Numbered from the stretch's first letter, positions 24,535 to 37,208 are shown. The stretch: 64,000 nucleotides of DNA from Rhynchonema sp. JSB1_4 (GCA_030248065.1 JASAMV010004273.1:39026-103025), one strand, 5' to 3'. A program made the numbers and translations. Notes: generated by a model not told the origin, from the sequence alone.

Positions 24535-27500
24535 TTAATCTAATCCAAATAAAAATCTGATGTCAGCCAGCGTCAGTTTGTTCACGTTGGTCGCTTTGGC
24601 GCTGAAATGACTTGTTTTGTGACTTTATGCTGAAGAAATCAACAGAAGTTCAAAGAAATTTCAAGCAAAAAATTACCCATGCAACACCGATTCAGCCAAT
24701 TCTAATTTCTCGCGTTGTTTGTCGAGCACTCGCTGTTCGATCGTGTCTTTACAGATCAATCTGGATGGATAGCGATGGAATTAATCAGTTGATCAAACAA
24801 TCGTTTGAGCAACCAGTCAATTACTCGTATTCAATCAATCATAATCAGTCAATCAATAAAATACAGAAATATCCATTCATATTAAAAAACAAACTTGTGT
24901 ATGAAAACATCCTTCGTTTGTCCCATTCGATATATTCGATCACAGGCCTGTCGCTCGATTTGGGGATTCCTGAAAAAGAAACAATAATATTTAAAGTTGA
25001 ATGCCAAGAATAAATATGACCAATAGTCGAGCAAAAACACCGCACCAATGCAAGTCCATCATGAACAAATGATTGCCGCCAATGAGATTGAGTCCGACGC
25101 CACCCGCCGTCAACGACAACAACATCACACGGGGACCACCATCGCGACGGTTGAAACGATCCACCTGCAATGATTGTTTATGCCCAGATTGGCAACACAT
25201 TGTAAACATAGTTATCACATCACATCCAAATTGTTTTTAACATAGCGATTGCTATTCTTTATAAATAGAGTTTGGGGCCTCGCGGCAGAAGTTGCTGCCA
25301 GCATGGGAACCCACAAGAATTACAATACACGTGCTCCTTACGAAACATTGTGTCCAATTATACAGTATTCAGTCTGCAAATGCTTGTCAGCACGTCATGC
25401 ATATTTCATGTCAAAGCGACCAACATAAATAACCGTGAGAGAATGTTCCAAAACGCATGCGCTGCTGTCGGTTTTAGCATCAAACACAAATCAGAAACCA
25501 TCAACACACAAACCCGTTCCTGTCTGTCCTTCGATTGCACATCGCCCGATATTCTGGTCAGCGACACATCCTCCAAACGTAGGAAGTATTCGATGTAGTC
25601 CAATAGCGTCATCCATTGCGATACGATCACACTGAAACAATTGGAAAAATTGTTTGTGTGAAATGAGTAATCGTACTGCATGGGCAAATACGCTAACAAG
25701 ACAAGCAAAAACGAGATATAAAATCAATACCATTTGTCACGGGATGGCAGAGCGAGAATGTTCTGGACCGATTCGATGAGGGCGCGCAGCTGAAAGTCAA
25801 ATGGTGAATAGCGATGATTGGCACCGAGACCGAGATATCAAACTTTCGGGCCACCGTTCAAGACCAATCCACACGTTCCGTCCGAGTATGTCAAACTCAC
25901 CACCAAGTATGTCAAACGCATCCTTATCGTGCCAAATTTCAGACTGCTAACAACCCACTATCCACTAGCCAAGCTATCCCACCTTCGTTGACTTGTGCTG
26001 GGGTGTGAACAATCGTTCAATCTCCTTCTTCACCCCATCATCGTTGTCCCCGTCGCCCATCAATTCTGCCATCGACACAGCATTCTGCATGTGATCAACG
26101 ACTGCCTGCTCGATCTCCCCATCATCACGCAGCACATCGAAGTCGATCGCCTGCCAAAACGCAACAAACGATGAACAAGCATGAATGGGGAAATACCAAA
26201 AACGGCTGTGTTTCGTCCGCCATCATAGCTGGATGCCATGTCAACCAAGTCACGAGTGAGAATTCTTTACAGTAAACGAAAATTCAAGCACCAAAGACTG
26301 TATTGCAGTTTTTGGCGTGCAACATCTGTTCTTGAGCATTAGGCCGCTCTCTGACAAAAGTAAAAAGTTGTGAAGCGCGCACAAGCAGCAAACACTAGCG
26401 TGTTCCAGACCTATGTGTAATTTTTGATTTTCGGGTTTGTGCAGCCTGGTTTTGGGCATTGCTCTGACAAAAGCAAACAGCAAAAAGCAGAAAGTGTGTG
26501 GTAAAACTTTTTGCTTTTGTCAGAGAGCGGCCTAACCCCTGTCATCGGCTCATATCATGGCAGTCACGTGATGCACCTGTGCCTCGACAATGTTTGGATC
26601 AACAACGCACCTGTGATTATGGGATGAAACAGCACCATGACTCGTGCGCAGCGATCTTCTTCACAAAACTTTCAAGGTGCCTATCGCACCCAGGTATTCA
26701 AAGCTTTAGGTGCACGTGTTGAGCAATACATGGACAATTTTGGGTATTTTAGGCGTAAAATGAGAAAATCTAAATGCCGTTGACTCCTAACTTCCGTTTT
26801 TGGGCGCAGATTGCCACAAAAAACAATGATGATGTGAGGACTTCCACTATTGCCGTGCTGCCCGCTTCATGTCGTATTTGCTAAAAGAAAGACAAAATAA
26901 CCCACATCTTTTGTCAATGCCAAGTGCACAGCCGCCTGGCGGAGTCGCAGCAGCAAGACCAGAATGCAGGACATGATCTGGAACCGGTCCCCGCCTTCCG
27001 CTGCATCTTTCAGGGCTGAAATCCAACGAAAACTGGTTCTTGTATCTCTGGTTGCATCACGCTTGCACTTCAGAAATTCTAGATCATTGATTATCGAGTG
27101 TCTTATTTGAACTAGCGCATCTTATTTGAACTTTGACGCACATTTAGTCTTGAATGGGTCAGGTCCAAGCGGGGGCGTATCTTCTTCGCCGTCTGCCTGC
27201 GAAATCAGCGTTGAAACGCGTTTCCTGAAAACAAACAGGTTACAAAAATTTCGATAAACTCAAATGAAACCTATGAAGTTCCAGAAAACACCAACTTGCA
27301 ATAATCGAACAACTTCTGGTAGACAACCAATTCCAGCCCTTCCATCTCCAGTTCGCGTTCCTCGTACATTTTCGGTTTCAGCTCCACCTGCGGACAGAAA
27401 ATTTCAAGTTGTAAACAAGAAATTCGATTGTAAACATGGTTATGAGACGAAAGAATGGAGAAGACACACGATTTTCAATCCAGTCGTCTTGCTCACGTCG

Positions 27501-30500
27501 CATTTCATGCGACGCAACAGTATCGATTTCACGATTGTGTTCAATTGCGCTCGATTCTTGTTTTCATGAACGTGCATTTTCCACACCGCCAGCTCATCGA
27601 ACGGGCAGAAACGAAGAAAACTGGAAAATAACACTGTGCACTTGATTGTCAGATGCAAGACCGATCAGCCTTCTGGTCGTGTGCTTTAGTGTGGCTGTTG
27701 AAACTAACTGTGAAATACAGAGAATGCAAAACTAGCTTCCCAGTTCGGTCGTATTTGCTTGTTTTTACGTTGCTTCACTTTGTGGCCTGCGTTAAACATT
27801 GTTCTTGTGGGATTGTTCGAGTGGTTCTATGTTGAGTAGGAAATATTTTTGATGCAAGTGGGATTTCCGGTGCTTCAAAGCTGTCTTACAACCATACTTT
27901 CGTTGGTCAGTGGTGCACTTGTGTCATTCATTATTCAGTATCTATCCGTAACGGTTAAATGCGGACAATATTGACACTGTTTGGATTTATAGAGCAAACA
28001 GAACTTTTCCGACTCACCGAAGCAGCGAGTAGAAATCGGACAGATAATTGTGGATGGGTGTGCCGGTGAGACACCAACGACTGGCAGCTTTCAATCGACA
28101 ACACGCACGCGCCTGCAAGTACAGGAAAACATGACCAATCCAAAGTACGAGATATTGACAAGACACATTACTTGGACCAGTCAGTATCAGAGTTGGCGAT
28201 CGACCCCGGTTCTGACTTGCAAGACAGATCATACACATCGATGTGACCAGCCTTGCGAAACCGAACGGTGAGATCGATCTTGCAAGAGAACACGCCATCA
28301 AGTTTGAAACGGGCATCGATAATTATTTACTGCCCACCCAACGTTCGGTGGTACCCAGCAGAGGAGAGCACACTGTCTAACGAAAACACTCTGACCTGAC
28401 AACAGAAAACCAGCTCTTACCCGTCGAGTCGCGTGGTTCCTGATTTCATGAGCCTCATCCAATACAATACGACGCCAAGCAATACGCAGCAACAACGGTA
28501 CCTGACCACGACGACGGAATGTTGGCTGGAATGAACATTAGGTCAATTAGCCAATGTTTCAATAACTGACACCATAAGTGAGGTGCTGGCGAAGATGACA
28601 ATTAACAATTCCGACACATATTCCATGATAATACAGAATGAAACATCAGGCGCCCAACCTCGTCATCACTGCTTTCTTCATCTTCACTGTCCTCCCCGGG
28701 CCGACCACATTCCGATGATATCGTGCTGTACGTGGTCACGACAATGTCGTTGTGCGCCAGACTGTGAAACATTTGAGAAGTTGACAAAAATGAATTGTGC
28801 TTCACTTTGACATAATGATGGGCCGTTGCACGGACGCGGACACGGTCGACTGAACAGCGTTCCTCCCGAGCGCACAGTAACTTTTGGCGATAAGTTCCTA
28901 CTTACTTTGATCATACCTTGCCAGAGAGCATCAAGATTTATTCTGATTAGGTGTTGTCGAACAGCGTTCACGCTGGTGGTCAATGTCAATGCTCCAATCT
29001 CCAACGTCCAACCCTTTACAAAACACGGCTAGACCAAGCGCGTGCTGTTCACCCGGCCCATCACCCAAACCAACATACAGTCGTGCATTGCGTTGTCGTT
29101 TCGCTCCGTGATACAGCTCGACACTCAGTTGACCGCGTTGCACCCGTCTGTCCACCTCACTTTGCCATTGACACATCACAGATGTGGTGCACACGACAAG
29201 CGTGGCCTTCGAATTGATCAGATAGGCTGAAAAAAAAACCATCAGGTTTTGATTTTGTTTTATTGCTCTCCAGTGACACACAATACCATGCAAGTAAATT
29301 AGTGAAGAGTTTCAAATAGGTTTTAGGTTGATGTCAAACTTGTGATCGGTCCGCTCCTGTGTTGCAAGACTGGGCTCGTCTAACGAATATGGACTGCAAG
29401 ATCGTGCCAATTATCAAGTTTGTGCCAGCGTGTACTTTATAAGCACATCAGAGGTTTCTCAAGCTGAAATGCAGCAATCCACTTTGTCAGTCGACAACAA
29501 CCAACCAGTGGCCCGCCATTTCCATTTGATCTCAGCCGGACTAATGTCTTGTTCGGCATCGGCCTTTCGTTGTGCCAAATGCAGTGCAATCATCGACAGC
29601 GTCTTGCCCAAACCCATATCGTCGGCTGCATATATAAATGATAGCTCTGATTATATAAGAAAAAGAATTCCAAAAAAATTATTTTCTGGAACACATCACG
29701 TTCATCAAACTAGACACCCAGGCATCGAAGACACAACTTTTACGCTGGTCAAAATCACTGGCAACATCAAGTACCGTCAAGTCAATGTGTCAATACCGTC
29801 AAAACACGTGACGCAAGCCGATCCAACACGATCACCAATTTTTAAACCAGAAACGCACCGAGAATGCCGCCAGCAGCGATGGCCTGTTTCTCCCTGTACG
29901 TCATCCAAGCCAATGCTTGACGTTGATGTTCCTTCAGCGGTACTCTCAATCCCGCCGGATCAGCCAATTCCTCGGTTTCGGCTGGCATGTTCGCACAACA
30001 TCTGCACAATGATCCTCTATTTTTGTAAATAATGGCACACCAAGGATGGTATCAAATACGGTCTTGCATTGATCACGTGACTCTTTACACTTATTGCGAG
30101 AGATAGTGGCACTAACGTCGAACAGCGTAAAATTGTTCATAGGCTGCTGATAAAAAAACCTTCTACGCTCGTAAACCCTGGATTGGCGAATTTCATTATA
30201 TGGTTGCAGAACAGACAGGATCGCCGTGTTTGACAACATTCGAAGCGAAAACAGTGACGTAACTAAATAAAACGAAAAACACAGAATGCAACAGACCGAT
30301 GCAGATTGTCGACGGCTTGGTTGAGTGCACATCTGGCCCTGCGAACACGCTGCTCGTTTGGTCGGCCACTCAACAAACGCTCACCGGCTGGCTCATCTGT
30401 AAGATAATTCAAGTGTTTATTAGTGGAATATACTCAAATACAAGATGTGAAATGAGATATTTAGTCCAAAAAAATTTTATTCTCAGTTACCAACCGGCGT

Positions 30501-33500
30501 AAGCCCGTTTCACCGCCTCCCTGCTCATTGCTGGCACTGGTTCGGATTGTGCTTGCTGATGCCGGCGGGCGTTGGTGGGCTGTTGCAATAGATGAATGAA
30601 AATTCTGATTACCAATCACAATTTGTTTGCTGATTTGCCGCGTAAGATGGCCTAATTAGACCATCGGAAAACTACGTTTGAATTACTAGCCTCCCAACCG
30701 GTGGATTGACTCATTCCTTGTCATTGTATCAGTATCCCTATAACGCACTGCTGCAACTTACGTGTTCCAAACTCAGTTTCAGAAGTACAATAGTTTAGTT
30801 CACACGTTCAAACAATGAAACAACAGCAAACACCAACCTTGCCACTAGGTCCCGGTCCAACGTCCATATCATTGTCCGAATCTCCACCAGTGGTGAACAC
30901 AGTTCGATCCGGGCCGGGTGAACCACTTTGATTACGATTGCGTCTCGACTCAGCAATGTTAGACGAAGGAGATAATTGTTTGAGTAGCGCGTTGATACGA
31001 GCACAACTCTCGCGTCCTTCTGGCGTCTTTTGTAGGTCCTGGAGATATTATCAACACTTTTCGGGGAATCTTCTTTTAAGCGCATATCGTGATTGATAGG
31101 GCGTATGCATGGTGCAAGCCAGCTGGCTAGCACACGCGTTGTGCGCTTCATGGAACGTGCTAAATCCTGCAGACTAAAATCATAGAAAGCAACGAACAGT
31201 AACCAAAACTATAACCATCAGCTTGTTCAATTCCCGATTCAATTCTTCAGCATCGGCACTGTCATTTTCACCAATCGTCGGCGCAGAATGTGCAGCAGTC
31301 TGGTGAGATAATTTTCTTCAAAAATAGACCAATTTTTATGGGACTTTACTCTCCACTGCGCGAACCTAAGCATAAGATGACAAAAACAAGGTCTCCCAAC
31401 GTACCACCGTCTTCTTTCCGCTGACTTTGTATGCCGCACAGCAAGCAGCGACAGTGTTCATTTCATGGTCACTTTGCTCCGAATCGGTCTCAATCACCAA
31501 ACGCGAACGGATCGGTCGTTGATCAATGTTCAGCTCGCTGTCTGCATGCGATAGATAAAAGACGCATTGTTACGACTTTCCAGAAAGAGCACAAGCTGGA
31601 CCGAATGATGCACAAAAGCACGTGAAGCATCGCATTACCGATCAACCAACCGTGACTGTTGCTTCCACCGGCAGGATATGAATCAAACATGGAACAATCG
31701 GCAGCAGAGTGTGACGATAGCTGCTTGGTGATGTTATGGTTGTTGCCTGGACTGGTCATGGTGCACTGAAAAGACTCGGGTGGAAAAGTGCAGCAATAGT
31801 CATCAAAACAAAAAGACAACTGCTTCAATTACTATTGATACCATGTGCAAGTCGAATTTTTCGTGCGACAGTTCCTCCAATATGGCACTGATTCGGTCAT
31901 CAACGTCGGTACTTCGTCCGTCATAGCCGCGCTGTTCTTGAACATCCTTCAAGCAAAAGGGTTCCTGACGAAGACACGTACAAACGAAAGACAGACATTC
32001 AAAATGGACGCAGAATTCGTCAGCTCGCAGATTTGGCACAAACAAATTACCAAACCGCACGTGTGAACCATCATTTCGTTCATCCCCATTTCAGCAAGGA
32101 GAATCCAACCAGACCAAAAGCAGCAGCGCACCAACCATCAACTGTACCAGCTCAGCATTCAGCTGTTCTCGTCGTTCCACCAGTTCGCCACCATTCACTG
32201 ACGAGCCCGACAAATTCGAGCCGGCATCGGCAGTGGCATAGTCGGACGAGGATGTCTGGTCGGGATGCAAGTTGCTTTGCGACAACGTGACGACCAGTTT
32301 GTGTCGTTGTTGCGCTCGATCTCGATCGCACTTGGCTTGTCGACGACGACGTTGCACGCGCTCAATCAGTGGCGTCGACGCTGGATCGAACAGCAAACAT
32401 GGACACATGGTGCACCAGCGGGACATCGTCAGTGCGACTGCACCAACTGTCCATTTGAACACACCAAACAGATGAAAACCAAAATCTTGTTTTCAGGAAA
32501 TAATCTTGGGCGATATCAAACTTGATGATGGATGTGTCTGATGTGGTCTGGATCGATCATTGGTCAAACTTTGATATCGCCCCAACAATTGAAATTGCAC
32601 CAAAACGCCGACTTACAATCGAGACTGGAGTCAGAATCGGCTTGATCAGCTCGATCGGGGGAAGCCACCCAACTGCGACTTCTGGCTCGCGCCACATTTG
32701 GTGGCGATGATACGTCAACGTTCGGTTCAATGGCCTGGGTTGGTACCTTAGGGGCGGTTGGAGTTAGGTTTTTGGGTGAAAAATTTTATGGTTTTCATGA
32801 GTGGAATCTTGTGAAAACGTCGTATTTAGCGCGAGAATTTTTGGCATTTGGAGGTAAAACCACCGATTTTACACTAATTTTGGCTTTTTTGGAAAAAATT
32901 GCACTTTTGGGGCAAAATCGGGGGCGGGGGGGTACCAACTGTACAGGCGGAATCACACTTGTCCATTTTGACCTTGTGGACAATGAGGACAAATTTTTGT
33001 TGGAATCACATTTTGTGATAGAGTTGGGACACTAATTTCGACGAAACTTGTGTCATAACTTTATCACAAAATATGATTATAACAAAAATTTGTCCTCATT
33101 GTCTACAAGCCCAAAATGGACAACAAGTACAACTCCAGCTTACCGGGTTAAAATTAGGGTATACCTACTGTACCGTGCCAAAAATCGGGAGACTGCCACC
33201 CAGCTCCAACACTAGTAGATCATAGGCCCAAGACAAGGTCAACCTTCTTACCATGGGCTCATCCATCAATTGTTCAGTCCGAACATCAATATCCGGTCGC
33301 AAGTCAAGTCCTGATGTTTGCATCTCAGCTTCAGATATCAGTTCGGACGGAATGCCTGTGAATGAGAATGATGACGGCTGCATGCCAACGTCTGAACTAC
33401 ACGGACGCATGTGCTCGGCGCCATTTACCACTGACAATTTTGTATGGGGCATCAAAATATGAGTTTCGCAAAAATTTCGACAAGTTGTCGCAGCCTCAAT

Positions 33501-33719
33501 CAACATCTCTTCATTGGTCAAAATACGTGTTCCAGTCACAAACTTAAATACGATTAATTTCAGAAAATTTTTGTGCGTCAGAGTGCGGTTTTGCACATCT
33601 AAACTTGGAAAATGTTATATACCTGTGCCACGGCCCTGATCAGCTGGCGATTCACCCGACATTGCAAACCCGTGGCAACCTAATGCAATCACCGGACGCT
33701 GAGCTCGATCTCCGGCCAT
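24535..33719 (-). CDS. TTF2: TTF2/lodestar-type SNF2 ATPase, tandem copy B
   Basis: A 28-exon phase-consistent model gives 1085 aa. Exons 5' to 3': 33623-33719, 33252-33355, 32617-32734, 32136-32380, 31842-31964, 31639-31765, 31408-31541, 31216-31299, 30838-31038, 30495-30579, 30297-30396, 29859-30001, 29506-29625, 29079-29226, 28659-28761, 28421-28525, 28018-28112, 27470-27620, 27296-27387, 27142-27224, 26906-27015, 25983-26150, 25731-25789, 25514-25631, 25046-25164, 24895-24969, 24677-24760, 24535-24601. Motif I is DDMGLGKT (522-529), motif II DEAH (667-670), motif [12 protein letters not shown] (1019-1028). The protein ends [14 protein letters not shown], the usual TTF2 C terminus. Many exons have exactly the same length as in copy A (for example 245, 100, 143, 148, 95, 92, 59, 118, 119, 75 and 84 nt). 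The N-terminal half has a duplicated helical module. A good acceptor (TCTTCTGCAG, boundary at 33744/33745) lies just upstream of the ATG and could be a trans-splice site. Expected role as for copy A. Confidence 0.92.
26339..26535. mobile_element. Short MITE with TTAGGCCGCTCTC ends in a copy B intron
   Basis: The terminal inverted repeats TTAGGCCGCTCTCTGACAAA (26339) and its complement, ending CCTAA at 26535, bound a 197-bp non-coding element. It lies between the exons at 26906-27015 and 25983-26150. The same terminal words (TTAGGCCGC, CTCAGACAAA) begin the repeat array at 54003, so the two are related. Confidence 0.75.
32740..33180. repeat. Repeat insertion in intron 2 of TTF2 copy B
   Basis: Between the exons at 33252-33355 and 32617-32734 lies non-coding DNA containing GGGGGGTACCAACTGTACAG and GTATACCTACTGTACCGTGC-type phrases. 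These resemble the GTACAGTAGGTATCCCC repeats at 36600-36735 and 40790-40840. A pair of inverted phrases (ATTTTGACCTTGTGGACAAT near 32964 and CATTGTCTACAAGCCCAAAA near 33098) suggests a MITE. The ends were not delimited. Confidence 0.45.
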
Positions 33720-34011
33720 GCCGAAACAATCCCCAATTCGCAACCTGCAGAAGATGACAAGTGAATTTCATCAATTACATCACATTGAGAACAATAAGTA
33801 TCAGCAACAAGCAACAAAAAAGTTGCTGTGGACAAATGCCAGGTTCGTTTCGTGTGTGAAATCAAGAAACGCACAAACACACAAAAAAATTTATGCGGAA
33901 TTGAGCAGTTAGCTTGCACAAAGAAATCTGAATTATCACAATAACAAGCAAATATATACAATGTTACGCGACGAATTCCAAGATTTGGTAGTGTAATCAC
34001 GCTGCCTGTTC

Positions 34012-36186
34012 TTATTTGCGATTCGTGTGGTGCTGTAATTGTCGCCTTTTCTGTCTGAGTTGGTGCAAATGTGCCTCAAGTTGTCTGTTCTTCTTTGTGA
34101 TCTGATTGATCTGCACCGATTGTTGTTTGTTGGCGCGTTTCAGCTGGTCAACCTCGTCGGCGATCGTGTCTCGGCCTCGTTTCGAATATTCACGGTTCTT
34201 TAACAGTCGTCGACGTTCGCGAATCTGAGATCGGTGAATTCCAGAGAAGATTGCGAACCGGAGTTTTTTTCAGATTCGCCAGGTGAAATTTGCACCTAGG
34301 TATCTGAATCTTGGGTGCAAGTTCATAACTTTCTAGCTGCAACTTAATTGATTTTCAGAAAAACGACAAAATTTCTGGCACCCAAAACAGGTCCTATGCC
34401 CGGTCCACAGAAACTAACCTTAACAGTAACTTGACGTTAAAATAAACGCAAACATAAAGGAGAAAATCGTTCGCGTTTTTGATCGTCCTTTTGTTTTCTG
34501 TTTTATGTTTGCGTTTCTGTCAACGTCAAGAGAGCCCTTCCCCGCAATAAAGCCTTAAATGGGGTTAGTGAAAACATAGAGCTCCCCAGTGGTGTCGTTG
34601 GGGGGGGGGGGGGGAAGGGGGGTTACCCCCCCCCCGAGTATCCGGTATCCGGTATCTTGATTTTTTCACCCAGGGGTATCCGGTATCCTGACTTTTTGTC
34701 CAGGGGTGTCCTACCCTAAAATTTTTCCGAAAACCGTAAAAATCGCCCATTTTTACCTCCAAAATGCTTAAAATCGCTTGCTAGCGCAAGCATAACCCCC
34801 AAAACGACCATTTTTTGCGCTTTCAACACCGATTTTGCTCAATTTTCCTCTAAAAAATTGACCTTTTTTTGAACAACCCCCCCCCTGGGTATCCGAGATT
34901 TTTCATTTTGGGTATCCGGTATCCGAAAATTTTGGATTTTGGGTATCCGGTATCCTGACTTTTTGATTTCCCAACGACACCACTGGAGCTCCCCCAATAA
35001 AATCCGTCACACAGCAACGTATTGGGTTTTCTTTCGGTTTTTTCGGACGGACCAGGTTTTTTTCGTTTTTTCGCGAAAAAGACTACTTTTTTTCCATCCT
35101 CCAGCATAGGTTTAGATGAAGGCAGTGGAGTTCTTGATGGAGAAGGTGTCTTCCTCGGGTATGCCTGTTCCCCCTCAATGGTACGCCTGTCCCCTGTTCT
35201 CCACTTTTTGCATACAGTAGGCAAACTTTGGACCAAAATGGGCATTTTGGGCCTAAGATGGGTGATGTTTAGGTCAATGTTGTCAAAAATCGCCAAAGTA
35301 CCCTTTTAAACTGTAAATTTTTCCAAAAAAACAAAAATAGGTCAAATTTTCGCCCCCAAGAATAGCTTTTACCCAAAATTGGGTCTCCACCCTTCACCAC
35401 CCGGTGGGTACGTCTGTTCCCTCTCCGAAAAATGTGGGGTACCGCCTGTTCAGGACCAGGAATTACACTGGGTTAAGGTAAGTCGGTTTCTGTGGAACGG
35501 GCCCAGCTCCACTTTATTAATGTTTTAGTAAATTTCTAAATTCGCTGCCGCACAGTAAACTACGCCCCATAGTTAGTGTCAAGTTCTAAACCCGAAGATC
35601 AACTTTTGAAACATTCGAGCAACAGGAACCACGTGCCAGCCAGCCTGACAGCTGCGCGCAATGTTTCAAAACTGTTCGGGTTTAGAACTTGACACTAACT
35701 ATGGGGCGTAGTTTACTGTGCGGCAGCGAATTTAGAAATTTGCTATAGCCAGCCACGACAACTAACGCGTTGAATTTCAGCGTGCGTGAGACGCGCTTTG
35801 AGAATGGCCGAATTCAATTCGGGAATGCTCAATGATAGGAGCGTGTCATCGTCGATTATCAACGCATCGTGAAGGCTCGACTCGCTGTTGGGTGTGATCG
35901 ATCGGCCAGTTGAATTCGTTCGTTTCGGTCGTTTGCGTGGAGGCGGCAGGTCGTCGTGCTCGAGATATGCAAAAGGCACTTCATTTGCTGCACGATTGCA
36001 ATTGGAAATGTCCCCCCGATTTGATGTTGGGGATGGTTTGGCTTCGTGTCTTGCCACACTGCGCTTCAAGCTAGCAATACCAGAGTAGTACAAAGGCGAA
36101 CCAATGAACTCGATCGGTGCCGATGAACTGGCCGATTTTCTGCCACCGACACTTGAAGCTCGTTTTCCAAACGATTGATGCGCCAT
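34012..36186 (-). CDS. MAF: Maf-family bZIP transcription factor
   Basis: Two exons (35767-36186 and 34012-34224) join in phase 0 to give 210 aa. Residues 112-140 match the Maf extended homology region: DD-TLLSLSIPELN, then LTHAEIQR running across the splice into IRERRRLLKNREY. The Maf-type basic region follows, with N150 and R158 in the N-x7-R arrangement and Tyr at the Maf-specific position (153). Heptad hydrophobics are I161, L168, I182, L189, L196 and L203, with Gln at 175. Maf proteins bind DNA as homo- or heterodimers in the nucleus. The ~110-residue N terminus is basic and Ser-rich, longer than a small Maf. The residues corresponding to A-x-S-C-R of vertebrate Maf are S-K-R-G-R here. 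The start is the first ATG of the open exon, with no upstream in-frame stop close by, so a further 5' exon is possible. The 1.5-kb intron holds three transposons. Confidence 0.85.
34587..34985. mobile_element. hAT-like MITE, CAGTGGTGTCGTT family, complete
   Basis: The ends CAGTGGTGTCGTT and AACGACACCACTG are inverted complements. The exact 8-bp target duplication GAGCTCCC lies at 34579-34586 and 34986-34993. The interior is rich in repeated GGTATCCGGTATCC words and G/C runs and has no coding capacity. It lies within the Maf intron. Confidence 0.93.
35150..35470. mobile_element. Partial CAGTGTAGTTCCTGG-family MITE
   Basis: The right end GGACCAGGAATTACACTG (ending 35470) and the internal GGCATTTTGGGCCTAAGATG segment match this family, but the left terminal repeat was not found. 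It is a left-truncated, somewhat diverged copy in the Maf intron. Confidence 0.65.
35528..35743. mobile_element. Long-TIR MITE flanked by TA
   Basis: About 85-bp terminal inverted repeats run from GTAAATTTCTAAATTCGCTG on the left to the complement on the right, both including CGCCCCATAGTTAGTGTCA. TA dinucleotides flank both ends, as in Tc1/mariner-type insertions. It sits in the Maf intron just downstream of the first coding exon. Related copies are at 49092-49317 and, as a half copy, 23489-23650. Confidence 0.85.
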
Positions 36187-36394
36187 TGCAGGCCTGTGCT
36201 GGCCAGTTGCGATTTTCTGGCCAAATCTGACCTCGATGTTTGGGAAAATTGGAAAAATTATAATTTTCCAGTTTGGATCTGAAAATAGGGTCGTCCGGGA
36301 GGCCTAAAACACAAGAATGTGTGGACTGATGTTGCAAAAATTAAATTAACACAGCGTGCCAGCGGAAGAGCAGATGTTTCAGAAAGACATAAAT

Positions 36395-37208
36395 CAGAGG
36401 TCGCACCTCAAATCTCCGGCCTGACCCGGCCCGAACCCCCCAAATCTCCGGCCCGGCCCCCGGCCCGAATTTTTGACTCAGATTTTAAACCCAATTTTTG
36501 TCATAATTTTTGCGATTTTTTCGAACCTATTTTTTGGTTGAAAATTCATTGTTTTCCATGAAAAAGTCGTCAGATAGACAATACTGATCACTTACTTGCC
36601 GAATCGGTAGCCTCCCCAGTACAGTAGGTATCCCCCTCGCCTGGTACAGTAGGTATCCCCCCGATGTTTGGCATGGTACAGTAGGTATCCCCCCCCCCGA
36701 TTTTTGCCCCGGTACAGTAGGTATCCCTCCCGATCTTGGCCCAAAAGTGCCAATTTTTGACTAAAATGGCCAAAATTAGTGTAAAATCAGTGGTTTTAAC
36801 CTCAAATTACCCAAAATTCGCGCGCAAATACTACGTTTTCATACAATTCCACACATAATAAACACATTAAAAATTTTCACCCACGAGGTTTCCGGCCCGA
36901 ACGGTCGGGCCGGGCCGGGCCGGGGTGGCCGGCCCGAAAAGGCCCGACATCATCGAATTTCAATAAAAAATCGTGATTTTTTAGGCCAAATTTGCCAAAA
37001 ATTTCTCACGATTCTGCAAATCAGTACCGACTTCCACGATTATCAGGAATTTTTAAACAAAAAAACAGTCATTTTTGCACCAAAAAATTGCTTCAAAATG
37101 TCATCAGAAAAAGTCGCGCCGAAAAAATCGGGCCGGGCCGGGCCGACCACCGGACCTCGTCGCCGTCGGGCCGGGCCGGGCCGAGGTAACCCGGCCCAAT
37201 TCCCACCT
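36395..37208. repeat. GGCCCG-rich repeat block with nested tracts
   Basis: The left part has CTGACCCGGCCCGAACCCCC and the right part the inverted GGGCCGGGCCGGGCCG tracts (near 36910 and 37130-37190). Near-complementary outer ends are AGAGGT (36396) and ACCTCT (37205). In between, four copies of GTACAGTAGGTATCCC at 36618-36735 suggest a second element inside. No target duplication was found and no protein is encoded. Confidence 0.5.

Noticed and set aside
29430..30032. 200-codon open frame on the plus strand
   Set aside because: It is antisense to the Walker A and neighbouring exons of TTF2 copy B, which have clear family matches and splice phases.
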